Virus record (IMG/VR): IMGVR_UViG_3300036845_000230
Coordinates: 1 to 32,520 of that record
Reading direction: 5' to 3' (one strand)
Length of the DNA stretch: 32,520 nucleotides
Source: a virus
Shown: positions 7,478 through 16,369 of the stretch, one piece after another
How positions within the stretch are numbered: position 1 is the stretch's first letter
How the letters are laid out: every line of letters begins with the position of its first letter
Notes under the pieces: model-generated
What the model was told of the DNA's origin: nothing
The model's database searches: none
Seen by the model: the letters and a program-made list of their open reading frames with translations, nothing else
Translations under genes and position numbers: made by a program

Positions 7478-9879
7478 CAGTGCGACGGCGGGTTGAGGCC
7501 GCCTTGCACCGCTGGCTCTGCCGGGCCACTGGTCGCAGGCTGCATTTGAGTTTGTCTATTCATCGGTGTCTTATTGAATAACTGTGATGCTGAAGCACTG
7601 CCTCCTCCGCCAAATCCTGGAATTTCAACACGCAGATGTCCAGCAGCTTCCACACGTTGCTTGGCGTTCTGACCAGCCACTGAGTCAATCGTGCTGCGAG
7701 TTTTCTTAACATCAAAAGCATCGGATGTCGCACCGCCGCCGCCCGGCATGCCACCACCACCTGCGACGCCTGCGGCCGCGCCGCGAAAGCGTTCATTTGC
7801 TTCATTTCTAACTCTCTCGTATGCCGCTTTAGTACCTGCTGGATCATCTCTCAATCCAAACCATTTCCAGCTTTCGCCTCTACGACCAGGATGATGAGTA
7901 GCCGCTCTCATTGTTTCAAAAGCATTAGGACCACCTTCTAATAACTTCTTATACGCAGATGGATATGTTTTTTGTAGATATTCATTCACTGCAATATGTT
8001 GCTGTTCTGAGCTAATCCTGTTAGGTGCGTTAACATCTGGCTGACCTTTCGCTGGCCAAGCCAGCCGTCCTTCGCCGCCTCTAATACCAACAGCCGTTGA
8101 ATGCGGTACTCCTTTAGCTTCAAGATCTGCAACATCGTTGTAGTTCATTTGATAATGACCATAATCATAATTTTTTCCATACGTATGACCATAGCTTTTA
8201 ATATTCGTTGCATCACTATATGCCTCCTTCCAATCTTTCGCTTCATGTTCTCGAATAGCTGCTAGAAATCCCTGTGCGTTTGGATGCAGGTCATCTGATC
8301 CCCCTGCACCAATACCACCACCCTTGCCACTCGGCACGAATGGCTCGGCACCTTTGGTTGGTCCACTCAACAAATCCATAGTGCCGGAGCCTACAATCGA
8401 CGCCTTGCCCGTTGGATCAAATGGCCCTCTATTTGCACCAGCCCATCCACTGAATTCTGGTGTTGCTAGGTTCGGGGCGCGCGGCGTAACGTTCGGCGCT
8501 TTTGGTCCAGGCGGCTCGTTCAACGACTCATTAGATGTTCTTGGTCCCGGTGTAATGCTTGGGGAATTTGGTCCAGGCGCACCACCTTCCACTCCGCCTC
8601 CGCCACGCAAAGCCGAACTACCAGACTCTGCACCAACGCCTCCAGATGTTTCTGGCGGATGCAGAACTTCGTATAACTGATCGTTCAGTCGTTTCAGTTC
8701 ACGCGTATTGTCGTCCATGTCATCAGCGCCAGGAAGTGCTGCGAATGGCACCGCGCCACCGCCTGGAATTCCACCAGGAATTGTCGGCTGCATGGAATTG
8801 AGTTGTTCTGAGTGCTTGCGAAATTGTTCAATCAATAAGTTAGAAGCACCAGCAGCCGGATTAAATGCGTTGAAAGGTGTCGGCGTAATGAATTTGAAAA
8901 AGTCTTGCCAGAAATTATGCCCTTGTAAAAGTTCTTGTCCTTTCAAAATCGCAGCAAAGAATGCATCTGTCGAAGCCTTCGCCGCATGCATCATTGCCGG
9001 GAAGGGGCTCTTATCCGGATCGAACAAATCGCTCTTCAACAATTCCCAGATCTGGTTTATGTTTTCCCAAGTACCGCGCCAGTCCTCTGCAATCTTCTTG
9101 GCGTTTTCATCCATCTTATCCCAGAACTGTTCACGCTCCTTATCCAGTTCCCGCAGTTGCGTGACTAAATGCAATTCCTCATTAAACCCTGTGATGGTGC
9201 GGAACCGTTGCTGAGCATAAGCCTTCTGGGCATCAATCTCTTCACGTGATTGTCCCCTTAGATTTTTCTCAACTATTTCACCAACCTTCTTCTCTGCGTC
9301 AGCCGCCGCATTCAGATATTGCTCTGGCGTCTTGGCAACTGCAATGGCTCTCTTGTACTCCTCTTCAAACTGTTCCCCGAAGCGCATGCGCAATTCACGG
9401 AACTGTTCGTTCAAGCCACGCTTCTGCGCTACGACATGCTGCTGAATGGCATTGCCTACGAGCTCCATCGACTTCTGCTCGTCAATGCCAATGCGCGCCA
9501 GTTGCTCAGAGATATTTTTACCGTGCGCCAGTGTAGTGCCCATGGCTTCCCAGGAACGAGAAGCTTCATTGAAGGAAGTTGCCAGCTTACCGACACGCTC
9601 AGTTGCAACGACAATGGCTGTGACCAACGTAGCGACGCTTCCACCGACACCTAGCAGCTTGGTCCCCATGCCCTCCAGCATGGCTGTCGTGCCACGAGCC
9701 TCCAACCCCATGGCCTTTATCGCGTCTTTAAGAATGTTCCCTTTCTTGGCAAAATTTTCCATGTGCTGCGACGTCGGACCGGTCGCAGTTTCTTTCATGG
9801 TCTGTTGCAATTGCCGTAAGCTGGAAGACGCATTGTCTACCAGCGTAACGGTTAGCCGAAGTTCCTCATACTCAGCCAT
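7477..9879 (-). CDS. Second tape-measure-like protein with muramidase-like domain
   Basis: This 800-residue protein starts at a TAATG junction with the first tape-measure gene, of which it is a paralogue. Shared blocks include the N-terminus (EELRLTVTLVDN against EQLRLQVDLQDD), DENAKKIAEDW with a following SDLFDPDKS, GHNFWQDFF, and LNDQLYEVLHPP. Order: hydrophobic helix about 75-95, long helical/coiled-coil region to about 360, Gly/Pro-rich linker about 410-530, then a globular domain about 535-700. That domain (AAIREHEAKDW, NYDYGHYQMN, FETMRAATHHPG) resembles wall-degrading muramidase or transglycosylase modules of tape measures; E544 or E546 could be the acid, by inference. A short C-terminal segment (KKTRSTIDSVAG, then AAGHLRVEIPGFG) is shared with the first protein. 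Confidence 0.82.
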   Translation of the reverse strand: MAEYEELRLTVTLVDNASSSLRQLQQTMKETATGPTSQHMENFAKKGNILKDAIKAMGLEARGTTAMLEGMGTKLLGVGGSVATLVTAIVVATERVGKLATSFNEASRSWEAMGTTLAHGKNISEQLARIGIDEQKSMELVGNAIQQHVVAQKRGLNEQFRELRMRFGEQFEEEYKRAIAVAKTPEQYLNAAADAEKKVGEIVEKNLRGQSREEIDAQKAYAQQRFRTITGFNEELHLVTQLRELDKEREQFWDKMDENAKKIAEDWRGTWENINQIWELLKSDLFDPDKSPFPAMMHAAKASTDAFFAAILKGQELLQGHNFWQDFFKFITPTPFNAFNPAAGASNLLIEQFRKHSEQLNSMQPTIPGGIPGGGAVPFAALPGADDMDDNTRELKRLNDQLYEVLHPPETSGGVGAESGSSALRGGGGVEGGAPGPNSPSITPGPRTSNESLNEPPGPKAPNVTPRAPNLATPEFSGWAGANRGPFDPTGKASIVGSGTMDLLSGPTKGAEPFVPSGKGGGIGAGGSDDLHPNAQGFLAAIREHEAKDWKEAYSDATNIKSYGHTYGKNYDYGHYQMNYNDVADLEAKGVPHSTAVGIRGGEGRLAWPAKGQPDVNAPNRISSEQQHIAVNEYLQKTYPSAYKKLLEGGPNAFETMRAATHHPGRRGESWKWFGLRDDPAGTKAAYERVRNEANERFRGAAAGVAGGGGMPGGGGATSDAFDVKKTRSTIDSVAGQNAKQRVEAAGHLRVEIPGFGGGGSASASQLFNKTPMNRQTQMQPATSGPAEPAVQGGLNPPSH

Positions 9880-12800
9880 TAGGTTGGACCACCAGCAGTG
9901 TGAACTTGCTCACGAGGAGCAGGAGCACCTTGATCAGAATGTGGATGCACAATCTTACCCGCACCACCAGTAAGATGTCGAACCAATTCGGTCTTCTTGA
10001 AAGCACCTGTTCCGGCCATCTGGATTTTGACATTAGGCGGCGCAATGACATCAGCCTTCAAGTGTCCTGTTGTTTCGATCTGAGCCTTATCTGCACTTGA
10101 CGTTTTGTCAATCGTAGTGCGGATTTTGTGCATGTCCATTTCAGCGCCAGCATGGCCGCTATAATCTGGATGGCTTGGAGTCGGCGGCAGCTTAGACGGT
10201 TCAGATTTTGCGCCTGTATCACCAGCGAAGGTAGCTGGGAATTTGTCCGGGTGTTCAAATGCATCCACCGTCCATTTTGGTGAATTCGCACCAGAATTTC
10301 CCGCTCCCCAATGTGCTTCATGGCCACCACCTATATGGATTGCTGTACCTTCATGCCCCTCCATATAGCCTGGACCAATGCCGATCCCAGTTACACCATG
10401 CCGTCTAGCAGACGCAATTACTTGCTGGATCTTTGCTCGATCCTCTGCGTTATCCGCTTGCAGATATCGTTTCTTGCCATTTTCCATGACATACATGGTC
10501 GTGTCGGCTGCACCACCGTGCATATGCCGACCCGAACCAGAATGCCAGCCGTGTTCTTGCTCACCACCAGAAAAGATATCGAAGCCTACGCCAGTCTCAC
10601 CAGAAATGGCACCTAACTGACCATGAAGTCTAGGATTGATAGCCTCGGGTCTTTGATGCCCGGCTTGTCCTTGATACACACCTGGGCCAGTCTGTTCAGC
10701 CGGAGCCGGTGTATCGCCTTGCTTTTTCGCTTGCTGCGTCTGTTGTGTTTCCTCAGGCTTCTGGCCGTATAAACGAGTGACGACTTCTTGTTGTGCTTTT
10801 TTTGCATGCTCCTCAGTTTGAATTTTGAACCCTGAACCCTCAGGGCCGATCTTTCCAGAACTAAAATCAGGGAAGTTATCCCAATCGTATTTCTTAAGAT
10901 GATCAAGATTATACGATCTAAAAGGTGCAACAGTAACAACTTTATCAACCTTCACATTTGGATTATTCTGCACGAACGTAGAAACAGCTTGGGTGCCTTT
11001 GCTGAAACCGTACAACGCAATCTTACTATTCGGATTGTTCTTTATGAACTCAGACGCTTGCGCATTGTTTTCTCCGATATTATCAGATTTCATTACAACT
11101 GGTCGATAACCTAACGCTCTAGCATGAGCATTGAATGCAGCTTCATCAAAGGCTCCGCCTACGCCTCTGAAGCCAATCATCACTTTATCACCCGCGCCTT
11201 TATCTGCATCTGGCGAAGGTGCCGCAGCCTGTGGACCAGTGGCAGGAGGTGTCGTTGTTGTTGGTTGTTGGATTTCCTTCGGCGCACCAACACCAGCCGC
11301 TATCTGAGCATTGCGTCGTCGTTCAGCTTGCGTGGCAGGGGAATATCTTGTTTTCGGCGCTTCAAAATCTGTAGTCAGTACGTCAGCAACTCTGCCCTGA
11401 TCTGGATGTTCTTTCTTCAGCTCGGCGACAACGCCTTTGTACTGCTGCGCCTCATGCGCCATCCAACGTGCTTGATTAGAAGTATCATTTGGATCAAGGT
11501 TATTGTCCTTCATCCATTTCATCATTGCCTGACCGCGAGAATGGTCAGCACCATAGATAGAAGGCACATAACCACCAGCCGCGCCGCTCTTCTTTCCTTG
11601 ATCATGATATTGGCTTCTCAAACCACTTTCAGCAATGGCTTGACCCACTAACGCATTCGCACCAATCTCAGCTTGCTCAGCAGTATAACCTTCTTTGATC
11701 AATTGATCTTTAGCAGAAGCTTTTACATTTTCGATATTCGGATAACGCCCTCCTTTGGTTGCGGCTGAAGGCTGCGGGATCGAACCCTTATAGCCGGTAT
11801 CGCCAGAAGTCCCACGCGCACCGCCGCCACCAGTGGCACCACCGCCACCACGCACGCCAGAGCCACCACCGCTGTCGCTGGTAAAGCCGCGCCCACCGCC
11901 GCCACCACCCCCGCCACCGCTACGGAAGGCCGCTGCTAGGCCAGCCGCACCGCCACCTAAGCCTACACCGCCGCCGCCGCGTCCACCCGCTCCTCCTGGC
12001 GGATTAAGAATTTGAAATAGTTTTTCGTTGACTTGCTTCAGCAGCTTGGAATTGGTTGTTCGATCTTCTGTATCCTCCGTAACCGCGCGGCGATGATCTT
12101 CAATGTTGGTTGACAGACGCCCTCCAAACCACTGTCCAGTTTCTTCACCTCCCCCAGAAAATCGTTGTGGTTGCCAGCCCAATGAGCGACCACCCGGCTT
12201 CAGCGGCGACAAGCTGCCCGCGCCAAGCTTATTCGCCAGATCATCATTGCCTTGTTCTTCAGGAGGCGTCCATGGCTGGCCGACCAACGGACCTAGATCA
12301 TGACCGCCAACAGTTGCTCGTTTCCCGCCTCCTGTCCCGCGCGCCCAGTCAATCATCTTGTTAAAGAAGTCCATGCCCGCCTTGAATGATGGCGTCATAC
12401 TGAAGTATTCAAAAAGCTGATGGCCGCTTAATATGCTCTCCATCGACTGGAGAATTTTGTAGGTAGCTTCTGTGCCCACTCTCATATCGTGGATCATTCT
12501 AGCAGGCCCACGATCAGGGCGAAATGCATCGCTCAAGAAGAAGTCCTTAATCTGCTTCATATTGGCCATCGTATTATCCCAATCTTCAGCGATGGCCTTG
12601 GCGTTCTTCTCCCTTGTTTCAAGCAAGTCAGAGCGCTTCTTGTCCAATTCGTGCAATGATTTAACGTGGTCGATTTCAACGTCAACACCAAGGATCCTGG
12701 CAGCGGTACGCTTGCCTAACGCAATTTGTTCCTGGATATACGTTTCAGATCGCGTGCTGTTTAACCTCCTGACCTCCGTTTCAATACCTTCAAACATCTC

Positions 12801-13403
12801 CTTGATGGCATTGAATTGATCTTCACGCTTAACCGCTGAAGCAAATTTGCGCTGAAATTCATTGGCAATATCTGGCCGGATTTGATTGCGCAATTCCTCG
12901 AACATCTTGCTGCCGGTAATTCGCATTGCCTCAGCATGCGCCTCACCGATCTGCGCAATCATCCGCGCACCTTTTTCTCCTTCAATACCGGCGCGCGACA
13001 ACTGATCCAAGATATTTACGGCTCGAGAATAACTGATACCTGCCGCTTCAGCCCAACGAGAAGTTTCCCGAATGCCAGTGCCGAATTCTGCCATGCCCTT
13101 CGAGGCATTGTAGAACATGAAGCTGAGACCGGCAGCTTTGACCGCAGCACCACCGATATGCTGCGACATCCCTTCAAAGGATTTCTGCACACCGCGCAGT
13201 TCAATTCCCAAATTCTTAGTGAACTCACCGAGGATAGAAGTATGCCGACGCGTTGCCTCCATGAACCCACGATTAGACCGCTGAAGTTCGTTCAGCTCAC
13301 GCTGCAATCGCTGAAGGCCAGCCATCGCATCGTCTTGCAAGTCAACTTGCAAACGAAGCTGTTCAAACTGCGGTGATGATGGGGTTGGAGTGCGCGTCGG
13401 CAT
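9879..13403 (-). CDS. Tape-measure protein with lysozyme, hydrolase-like and M15-like domains
   Basis: This 1174-residue protein directly follows the tail chaperone frameshift product, the standard place for the tape measure (Mu gp42). The ATG at 13403 has a GAGGGA site and overlaps the upstream stop (TAATG). Domains in order: coiled-coil helices about 10-350; linkers with long glycine runs about 468-535; a phage-tail-lysozyme-like domain about 555-690 with candidate acid E592 (AIAESGL); an alpha/beta-hydrolase-like segment about 740-840 with GFSKG at 799-803 (putative nucleophile S801); a peptidase M15-like segment about 920-1035 with RHMHGGAAD (H960, D967) and AIHIGGG (H1023), the expected zinc ligands; then a tail shared with the next gene. 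The coiled coil sets tail length and the enzymes would open the cell wall on DNA entry. Domain names are by motif reading only. Confidence 0.88.
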   Translation of the reverse strand: MPTRTPTPSSPQFEQLRLQVDLQDDAMAGLQRLQRELNELQRSNRGFMEATRRHTSILGEFTKNLGIELRGVQKSFEGMSQHIGGAAVKAAGLSFMFYNASKGMAEFGTGIRETSRWAEAAGISYSRAVNILDQLSRAGIEGEKGARMIAQIGEAHAEAMRITGSKMFEELRNQIRPDIANEFQRKFASAVKREDQFNAIKEMFEGIETEVRRLNSTRSETYIQEQIALGKRTAARILGVDVEIDHVKSLHELDKKRSDLLETREKNAKAIAEDWDNTMANMKQIKDFFLSDAFRPDRGPARMIHDMRVGTEATYKILQSMESILSGHQLFEYFSMTPSFKAGMDFFNKMIDWARGTGGGKRATVGGHDLGPLVGQPWTPPEEQGNDDLANKLGAGSLSPLKPGGRSLGWQPQRFSGGGEETGQWFGGRLSTNIEDHRRAVTEDTEDRTTNSKLLKQVNEKLFQILNPPGGAGGRGGGGVGLGGGAAGLAAAFRSGGGGGGGGGRGFTSDSGGGSGVRGGGGATGGGGARGTSGDTGYKGSIPQPSAATKGGRYPNIENVKASAKDQLIKEGYTAEQAEIGANALVGQAIAESGLRSQYHDQGKKSGAAGGYVPSIYGADHSRGQAMMKWMKDNNLDPNDTSNQARWMAHEAQQYKGVVAELKKEHPDQGRVADVLTTDFEAPKTRYSPATQAERRRNAQIAAGVGAPKEIQQPTTTTPPATGPQAAAPSPDADKGAGDKVMIGFRGVGGAFDEAAFNAHARALGYRPVVMKSDNIGENNAQASEFIKNNPNSKIALYGFSKGTQAVSTFVQNNPNVKVDKVVTVAPFRSYNLDHLKKYDWDNFPDFSSGKIGPEGSGFKIQTEEHAKKAQQEVVTRLYGQKPEETQQTQQAKKQGDTPAPAEQTGPGVYQGQAGHQRPEAINPRLHGQLGAISGETGVGFDIFSGGEQEHGWHSGSGRHMHGGAADTTMYVMENGKKRYLQADNAEDRAKIQQVIASARRHGVTGIGIGPGYMEGHEGTAIHIGGGHEAHWGAGNSGANSPKWTVDAFEHPDKFPATFAGDTGAKSEPSKLPPTPSHPDYSGHAGAEMDMHKIRTTIDKTSSADKAQIETTGHLKADVIAPPNVKIQMAGTGAFKKTELVRHLTGGAGKIVHPHSDQGAPAPREQVHTAGGPT

Positions 13404-13594
13404 TAATCTTCCCTCGAACGATTACGTCGCTCGATAAGCTGAGCCGTGCGGTACGCATGCAATCGCACATCCTCGAGTGGCATGCTGAGGAAAACATCCG
13501 GATGCTGTTTATAAAATTCGGCCAAGCGATAGCAGTCCAGAATGGACTCTTCCGCGGCGCTCGTGCCTACAGCCAAGCCCGCAGATCCGGCAAG
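13403..13594 (-). CDS. -1 frameshift extension of the tail assembly chaperone
   Basis: This 63-codon segment continues the tail-chaperone gene in the -1 frame and ends at a TAATG junction with the tape-measure gene. After slippage at TTTTTTC the product would be 138 residues of the gp41-like protein plus these 63, about 201 residues. The segment (AEESILDCYRLAEFYKQHPD, then MPLEDVRLHAYRTAQLIE) is helical and well-formed, with no in-frame ATG or ribosome-binding site near its beginning; its first possible start upstream is a TTG without a Shine-Dalgarno sequence. This matches the rule in long-tailed phages that the chaperone is made in short and frameshifted forms (lambda G/GT, P2 E/E'). Confidence 0.8.
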   Translation of the reverse strand, partial: LAGSAGLAVGTSAAEESILDCYRLAEFYKQHPDVFLSMPLEDVRLHAYRTAQLIERRNRSRED

Positions 13595-14007
13595 AAAAAA
13601 TCCCGAAGCCGATAGGCACAGGAATTCCAATCGCGCGGATCCATTGCTTCAAGCATTGGCGGCAGCACCCCACACAACGCCGCCATCACATAGTGCATTT
13701 TGCGCTCATCGATTACGACATCCCCTTCTTGATTAATCCTACAAGGATTGCCGTAGCGATTGATGTCACCCCCGCGTGGCTGTCGAAATTCAAGCTTCTC
13801 CAGCATCTCACCATTTTGATTGGCGATAGGCTTATGGATCAGCTTGACAACGATCGGCCACTTTTCAGACTTGACCAAATCAGCGGGGGTCTTTTCCTCT
13901 TCCGGCGGTGGATCCTCCATGTGGGGTGGAGGAGCCGGCCGAGGCAGCTTCTCTTCTTTTTCTTTTTCTGGTTGAAAACCTTCTTTGAGCCTGACGGCTT
14001 CATTCAT
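13567..14007 (-). CDS. Tail assembly chaperone, Mu gp41-like
   Basis: This 146-residue protein of the Mu gp41 family coats the tape measure during tail tube assembly. The N-terminal 45 residues are a charged, Pro/Glu/Lys-rich arm, and the conserved part is KLEFRQPRGGDINRYGNP followed by MHYVMAALCGVLPPMLEAMD and the tail RDWNSCAYRLRDFFL. The ATG at 14007 has a strong GGGGAG site; a second ATG four bases downstream is out of frame. It follows the tube gene and precedes the tape measure. A TTTTTTC slippery site near its end lets part of the ribosomes make a longer form. Confidence 0.92.
   Translation of the reverse strand: MNEAVRLKEGFQPEKEKEEKLPRPAPPPHMEDPPPEEEKTPADLVKSEKWPIVVKLIHKPIANQNGEMLEKLEFRQPRGGDINRYGNPCRINQEGDVVIDERKMHYVMAALCGVLPPMLEAMDPRDWNSCAYRLRDFFLPDLRAWL
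13594..13600 (-). promoter_or_regulatory. -1 programmed frameshift slippery heptamer T TTT TTC
   Basis: On the minus strand the chaperone reads GAT TTT TTC TTG, so the last T of GAT plus TTT TTC forms the canonical X XXY YYZ heptamer. Slipping back one base gives TTT TTT CTT and joins the downstream frame exactly. The site lies inside the 64-base overlap of the two frames, nine codons before the zero-frame stop at 13567. Confidence 0.8.
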
Positions 14008-14033
14008 AACTATTCTCCCCTGAACCTAGAACG

Positions 14034-14399
14034 TTAGAGTGTAATCTCCTGGCAAGCCAAGCCTTCCCATCGCACGCGCACTTGGCCGTCACGAGTGTTG
14101 TTCTCGAAGCCAGCTTTACAGGTGCCGCCCGTGAGAGTGTATTGCATCCCATTCGCTAGGAGTGCAACGACCGTCACATCAGTTTCGGCTTCGAGATCTT
14201 CAAGCAAGAGACCAGGAACAGTGGAAAGGTCTCCTTCGATATAAGGAACTCGAGGGAGTTCCTGATATCCATGAACGCCATCCTGCCCGGCGATCATTGT
14301 TCGTTCCACGGCGCTTGGGCTAACCGTGAAATTGCCACGCAAGGAAAGTTGCGTTCCGTCCACAGTCAGGAACGCAATTCCGGCGATACGCTGTGCCAT
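14034..14399 (-). CDS. Tail tube protein, Mu gpM-like
   Basis: This 121-residue tail tube protein (Mu gpM / pfam10618 type) is one of the two main building blocks of the contractile tail. The start MAQRIAGIAFLTVDGTQLSL, the block VERTMIAGQDGVHGYQE and the ending GQVRVRWEGLACQEI match the family in order and spacing, and the length is standard. The ATG follows a strong AGGAGG site eight bases upstream, consistent with high expression. It lies after the sheath gene, with a short hairpin between them. Confidence 0.93.
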   Translation of the reverse strand: MAQRIAGIAFLTVDGTQLSLRGNFTVSPSAVERTMIAGQDGVHGYQELPRVPYIEGDLSTVPGLLLEDLEAETDVTVVALLANGMQYTLTGGTCKAGFENNTRDGQVRVRWEGLACQEITL

Positions 14400-14435
14400 A
14401 GATCTATCCTCCTAGGAAGTTGATGATGGAACGGA

Positions 14436-14454
14436 GGACGGCTATACGCCGTCC
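14436..14454 (-). other. Perfect hairpin between tail sheath and tail tube genes
   Basis: A 7-bp perfect stem (GGACGGC / GCCGTCC) with a five-base loop lies in the 59-base gap between sheath and tube. No run of T follows on the minus strand, so it is not a typical factor-independent terminator. It may adjust the ratio of sheath to tube messenger by stabilising or processing RNA; that is inference. Confidence 0.5.
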
Positions 14455-14458
14455 ATTC

Positions 14459-16054
14459 TTACTGCGATGGCGCACCGCTCGCCGCGTTAAACGGCGCTGG
14501 AGCCTGACCGATAATTTGGAGGTCGATGCCGCGGTCGTACTGGAGCCGAAATTGCGCCAACACTGCAAAGATGCGGAGTTGGTTGATCAGATCCGGCGGA
14601 TACAGTACGTTGACACGGTTCGGATCGTTCGGGTCACGCTCGACAATCAGATTGGCCTTGAACGCACTGAGGTTCTCGACAAGACCGTTCCACATGTCGA
14701 TTTGGTATTCGTTCACCAACTCGGCCTTGATGATGCCCGGAGTCACGATTGCCTGACCGGGACCAAACTTTGTTCCATCATCCGCCAACTTCGATCGTGG
14801 GAACTTGCTGGTGATCGCCTGCTTCTGGTTACGCAGAAGCTTGGCCAGCGTTGCCAACGTAGTCACCAACTCGTAGGCATCGTCAGGCTGTCCCCACAGA
14901 TTGAGTTGGTAGGACGTCTGTTCACGCAAGATCATTGGCTGATTGTCGGAACCGCGCTCCTGAATTGCCAAGCCATTGGAAGCAATCGAATTGAGCTCTG
15001 CCCAATTGAAGCTGTCCTGTACCGGGCAACCCTTAATATTGTTCAACGCCAACGTCTGCAACGGTCTGGCTGGATCGTTGATCAACGCGCGTTGCGCCTT
15101 GGCTGCATAAGCCGCCGTACATTCGACCATCATGGATGCCGTAGTCTGCTCGAACGCCATGATAGACTCCACAGCACTATTCAACGTGTCACCCCACAAG
15201 ATCAGGTTGGAGTAGGTGTCACGCTTTGCGCTGAACACATGACCAAACATCTGCCGGTTCCAGCCCCATCGACCTGAGTCAGTGAAGCCAAATTCTTGAT
15301 CCCACACGAACAAACTGTCACTGTCCGTATAGGGCATCGCAACATATTCGAAGGGAAGCTTCTGAATGTTGCTGATAGCATTGTCCATGATCGGGACGCC
15401 AGTGCCACCACTCAACATCCCACCAACCGGAAGAGTGATGCCAAGCCCAACGGGTGTGAACTCCGATCCCATCGTTCCATAATAGTTCATGGTAACGGTG
15501 ACATCGTTTCCGTTGACGCCCTTCCAGTTACATGTCAGATTGACAATCCCGCCAGTCGCCTCCTCCGCGACAACCGGCAATGCCGGTGTCCCCTCCGTAG
15601 CATATTGCGTGTTGATCTCATCGGCAATCGCCGTGGCAATATCATCGACTGTGTCGGTCGTCATGACATTGACGGGCACATGCGTACCGGCGATATAGAG
15701 ATGGATCGTACCAGCTTGCGTCGGTGGCGCAGTAATCACAATCTCTCCAGTCGCAGCTACTGCACCAACAGGTTCCGCAAGAGGCAATGCCCAGACCTCG
15801 TTCGCGAAATTGTTGGAGTAATATGCCTGGAACATCCGGCTGAGTTCGCTACCGGCACCGAAGAACGCATCAGCCATAGCCTGACTACCGATAGGCGTAG
15901 GGATATCGTGAGATGCGCTGCCATCGGAAGTCATGATGCCGACCATCAATGCACGGAGATTAATGCTCGGCAGACCTGCCATCGAAGGATCCACTTCCAC
16001 ATAGTAGAGTGGAACCTTGATATTGGCGGGGATATTTGAGAAACTGATCGGCAT
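14459..16054 (-). CDS. Tail sheath protein, Mu gpL-like
   Basis: This 531-residue contractile sheath protein is of the Mu gpL type. Family features run along the whole length: an N-terminal strap (SFSNIPANIKVPLYYVEVD), the variable insertion about 95-220, the conserved core PFEYVAMPYTDSDSLFVWDQ and GRWGWNRQMFGHVFSAKRDT, and the C-terminal domain LVNEYQIDMWNGLVENLSAF with ERDPNDPNRVNVLYPPDLI. The ATG has an AGAGGAG site. It is three bases from the DUF2635 gene stop, as in Mu (gp38-L-M). Its presence shows the virion has myovirus morphology. Confidence 0.96.
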   Translation of the reverse strand: MPISFSNIPANIKVPLYYVEVDPSMAGLPSINLRALMVGIMTSDGSASHDIPTPIGSQAMADAFFGAGSELSRMFQAYYSNNFANEVWALPLAEPVGAVAATGEIVITAPPTQAGTIHLYIAGTHVPVNVMTTDTVDDIATAIADEINTQYATEGTPALPVVAEEATGGIVNLTCNWKGVNGNDVTVTMNYYGTMGSEFTPVGLGITLPVGGMLSGGTGVPIMDNAISNIQKLPFEYVAMPYTDSDSLFVWDQEFGFTDSGRWGWNRQMFGHVFSAKRDTYSNLILWGDTLNSAVESIMAFEQTTASMMVECTAAYAAKAQRALINDPARPLQTLALNNIKGCPVQDSFNWAELNSIASNGLAIQERGSDNQPMILREQTSYQLNLWGQPDDAYELVTTLATLAKLLRNQKQAITSKFPRSKLADDGTKFGPGQAIVTPGIIKAELVNEYQIDMWNGLVENLSAFKANLIVERDPNDPNRVNVLYPPDLINQLRIFAVLAQFRLQYDRGIDLQIIGQAPAPFNAASGAPSQ

Positions 16055-16057
16055 AGA

Positions 16058-16369
16058 TTATTCTCCTCTTTCCCTAGCAACTCGAGAGTGGTGCTGATGC
16101 TGCGGCGCAGCTTTACGCTCTCGCTCTCGCTCCTCGACAACTTTGACGGAGCCATCAGCAATGCGCCTCCGCGTGAAGATATCGTTTGGCCATTCTACGC
16201 TACCTGTCCCGCGGAAACGAATACCGGACGGGTGCTTTAGGACGGCGCGGAGTTTCTCGTTTGCCGGTTCCACCCGGATACCGGGGCGGTATGCGGCCTC
16301 CCGGATCCGAGCCTGCTTTTCTTTCAGCCTCTGTCCCGGCGTTTGCACTCTGGTCTGAACGTTCACCAT
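16058..16369 (-). CDS. DUF2635 family protein, Mu gp38-like
   Basis: This 103-residue protein lies immediately upstream of the sheath gene, the fixed position of Mu gp38 (DUF2635). The matching motif is near residues 58-80: SVEWPNDIFTRRRIADGSVK, with the family's RRxADGxV core. The ATG has a GGAACA site eight bases upstream, inside the preceding gene. Its first 57 codons overlap the end of the tail terminator gene by 170 bases in another frame, which is long for a phage. The C-terminus is a charged Arg/Glu/His tail. Function of the family is not established. Confidence 0.75.
   Translation of the reverse strand: MVNVQTRVQTPGQRLKEKQARIREAAYRPGIRVEPANEKLRAVLKHPSGIRFRGTGSVEWPNDIFTRRRIADGSVKVVEERERERKAAPQHQHHSRVARERGE

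Noticed and set aside
13403-13630. Independent gene for the 75-codon frame after the tail chaperone
   Set aside because: Its first start is a TTG with no ribosome-binding site inside the chaperone gene; the TTTTTTC heptamer explains it as a -1 frameshift extension.
14436-14454. Factor-independent terminator between sheath and tube
   Set aside because: The stem is perfect but no T run follows on the coding strand; kept only as a hairpin.
14420-16039. Plus-strand open frames of 285 and 247 codons
   Set aside because: Both lie antisense to the well-supported tail sheath gene and show no recognisable motifs; they are explained by codon bias of the opposite strand.
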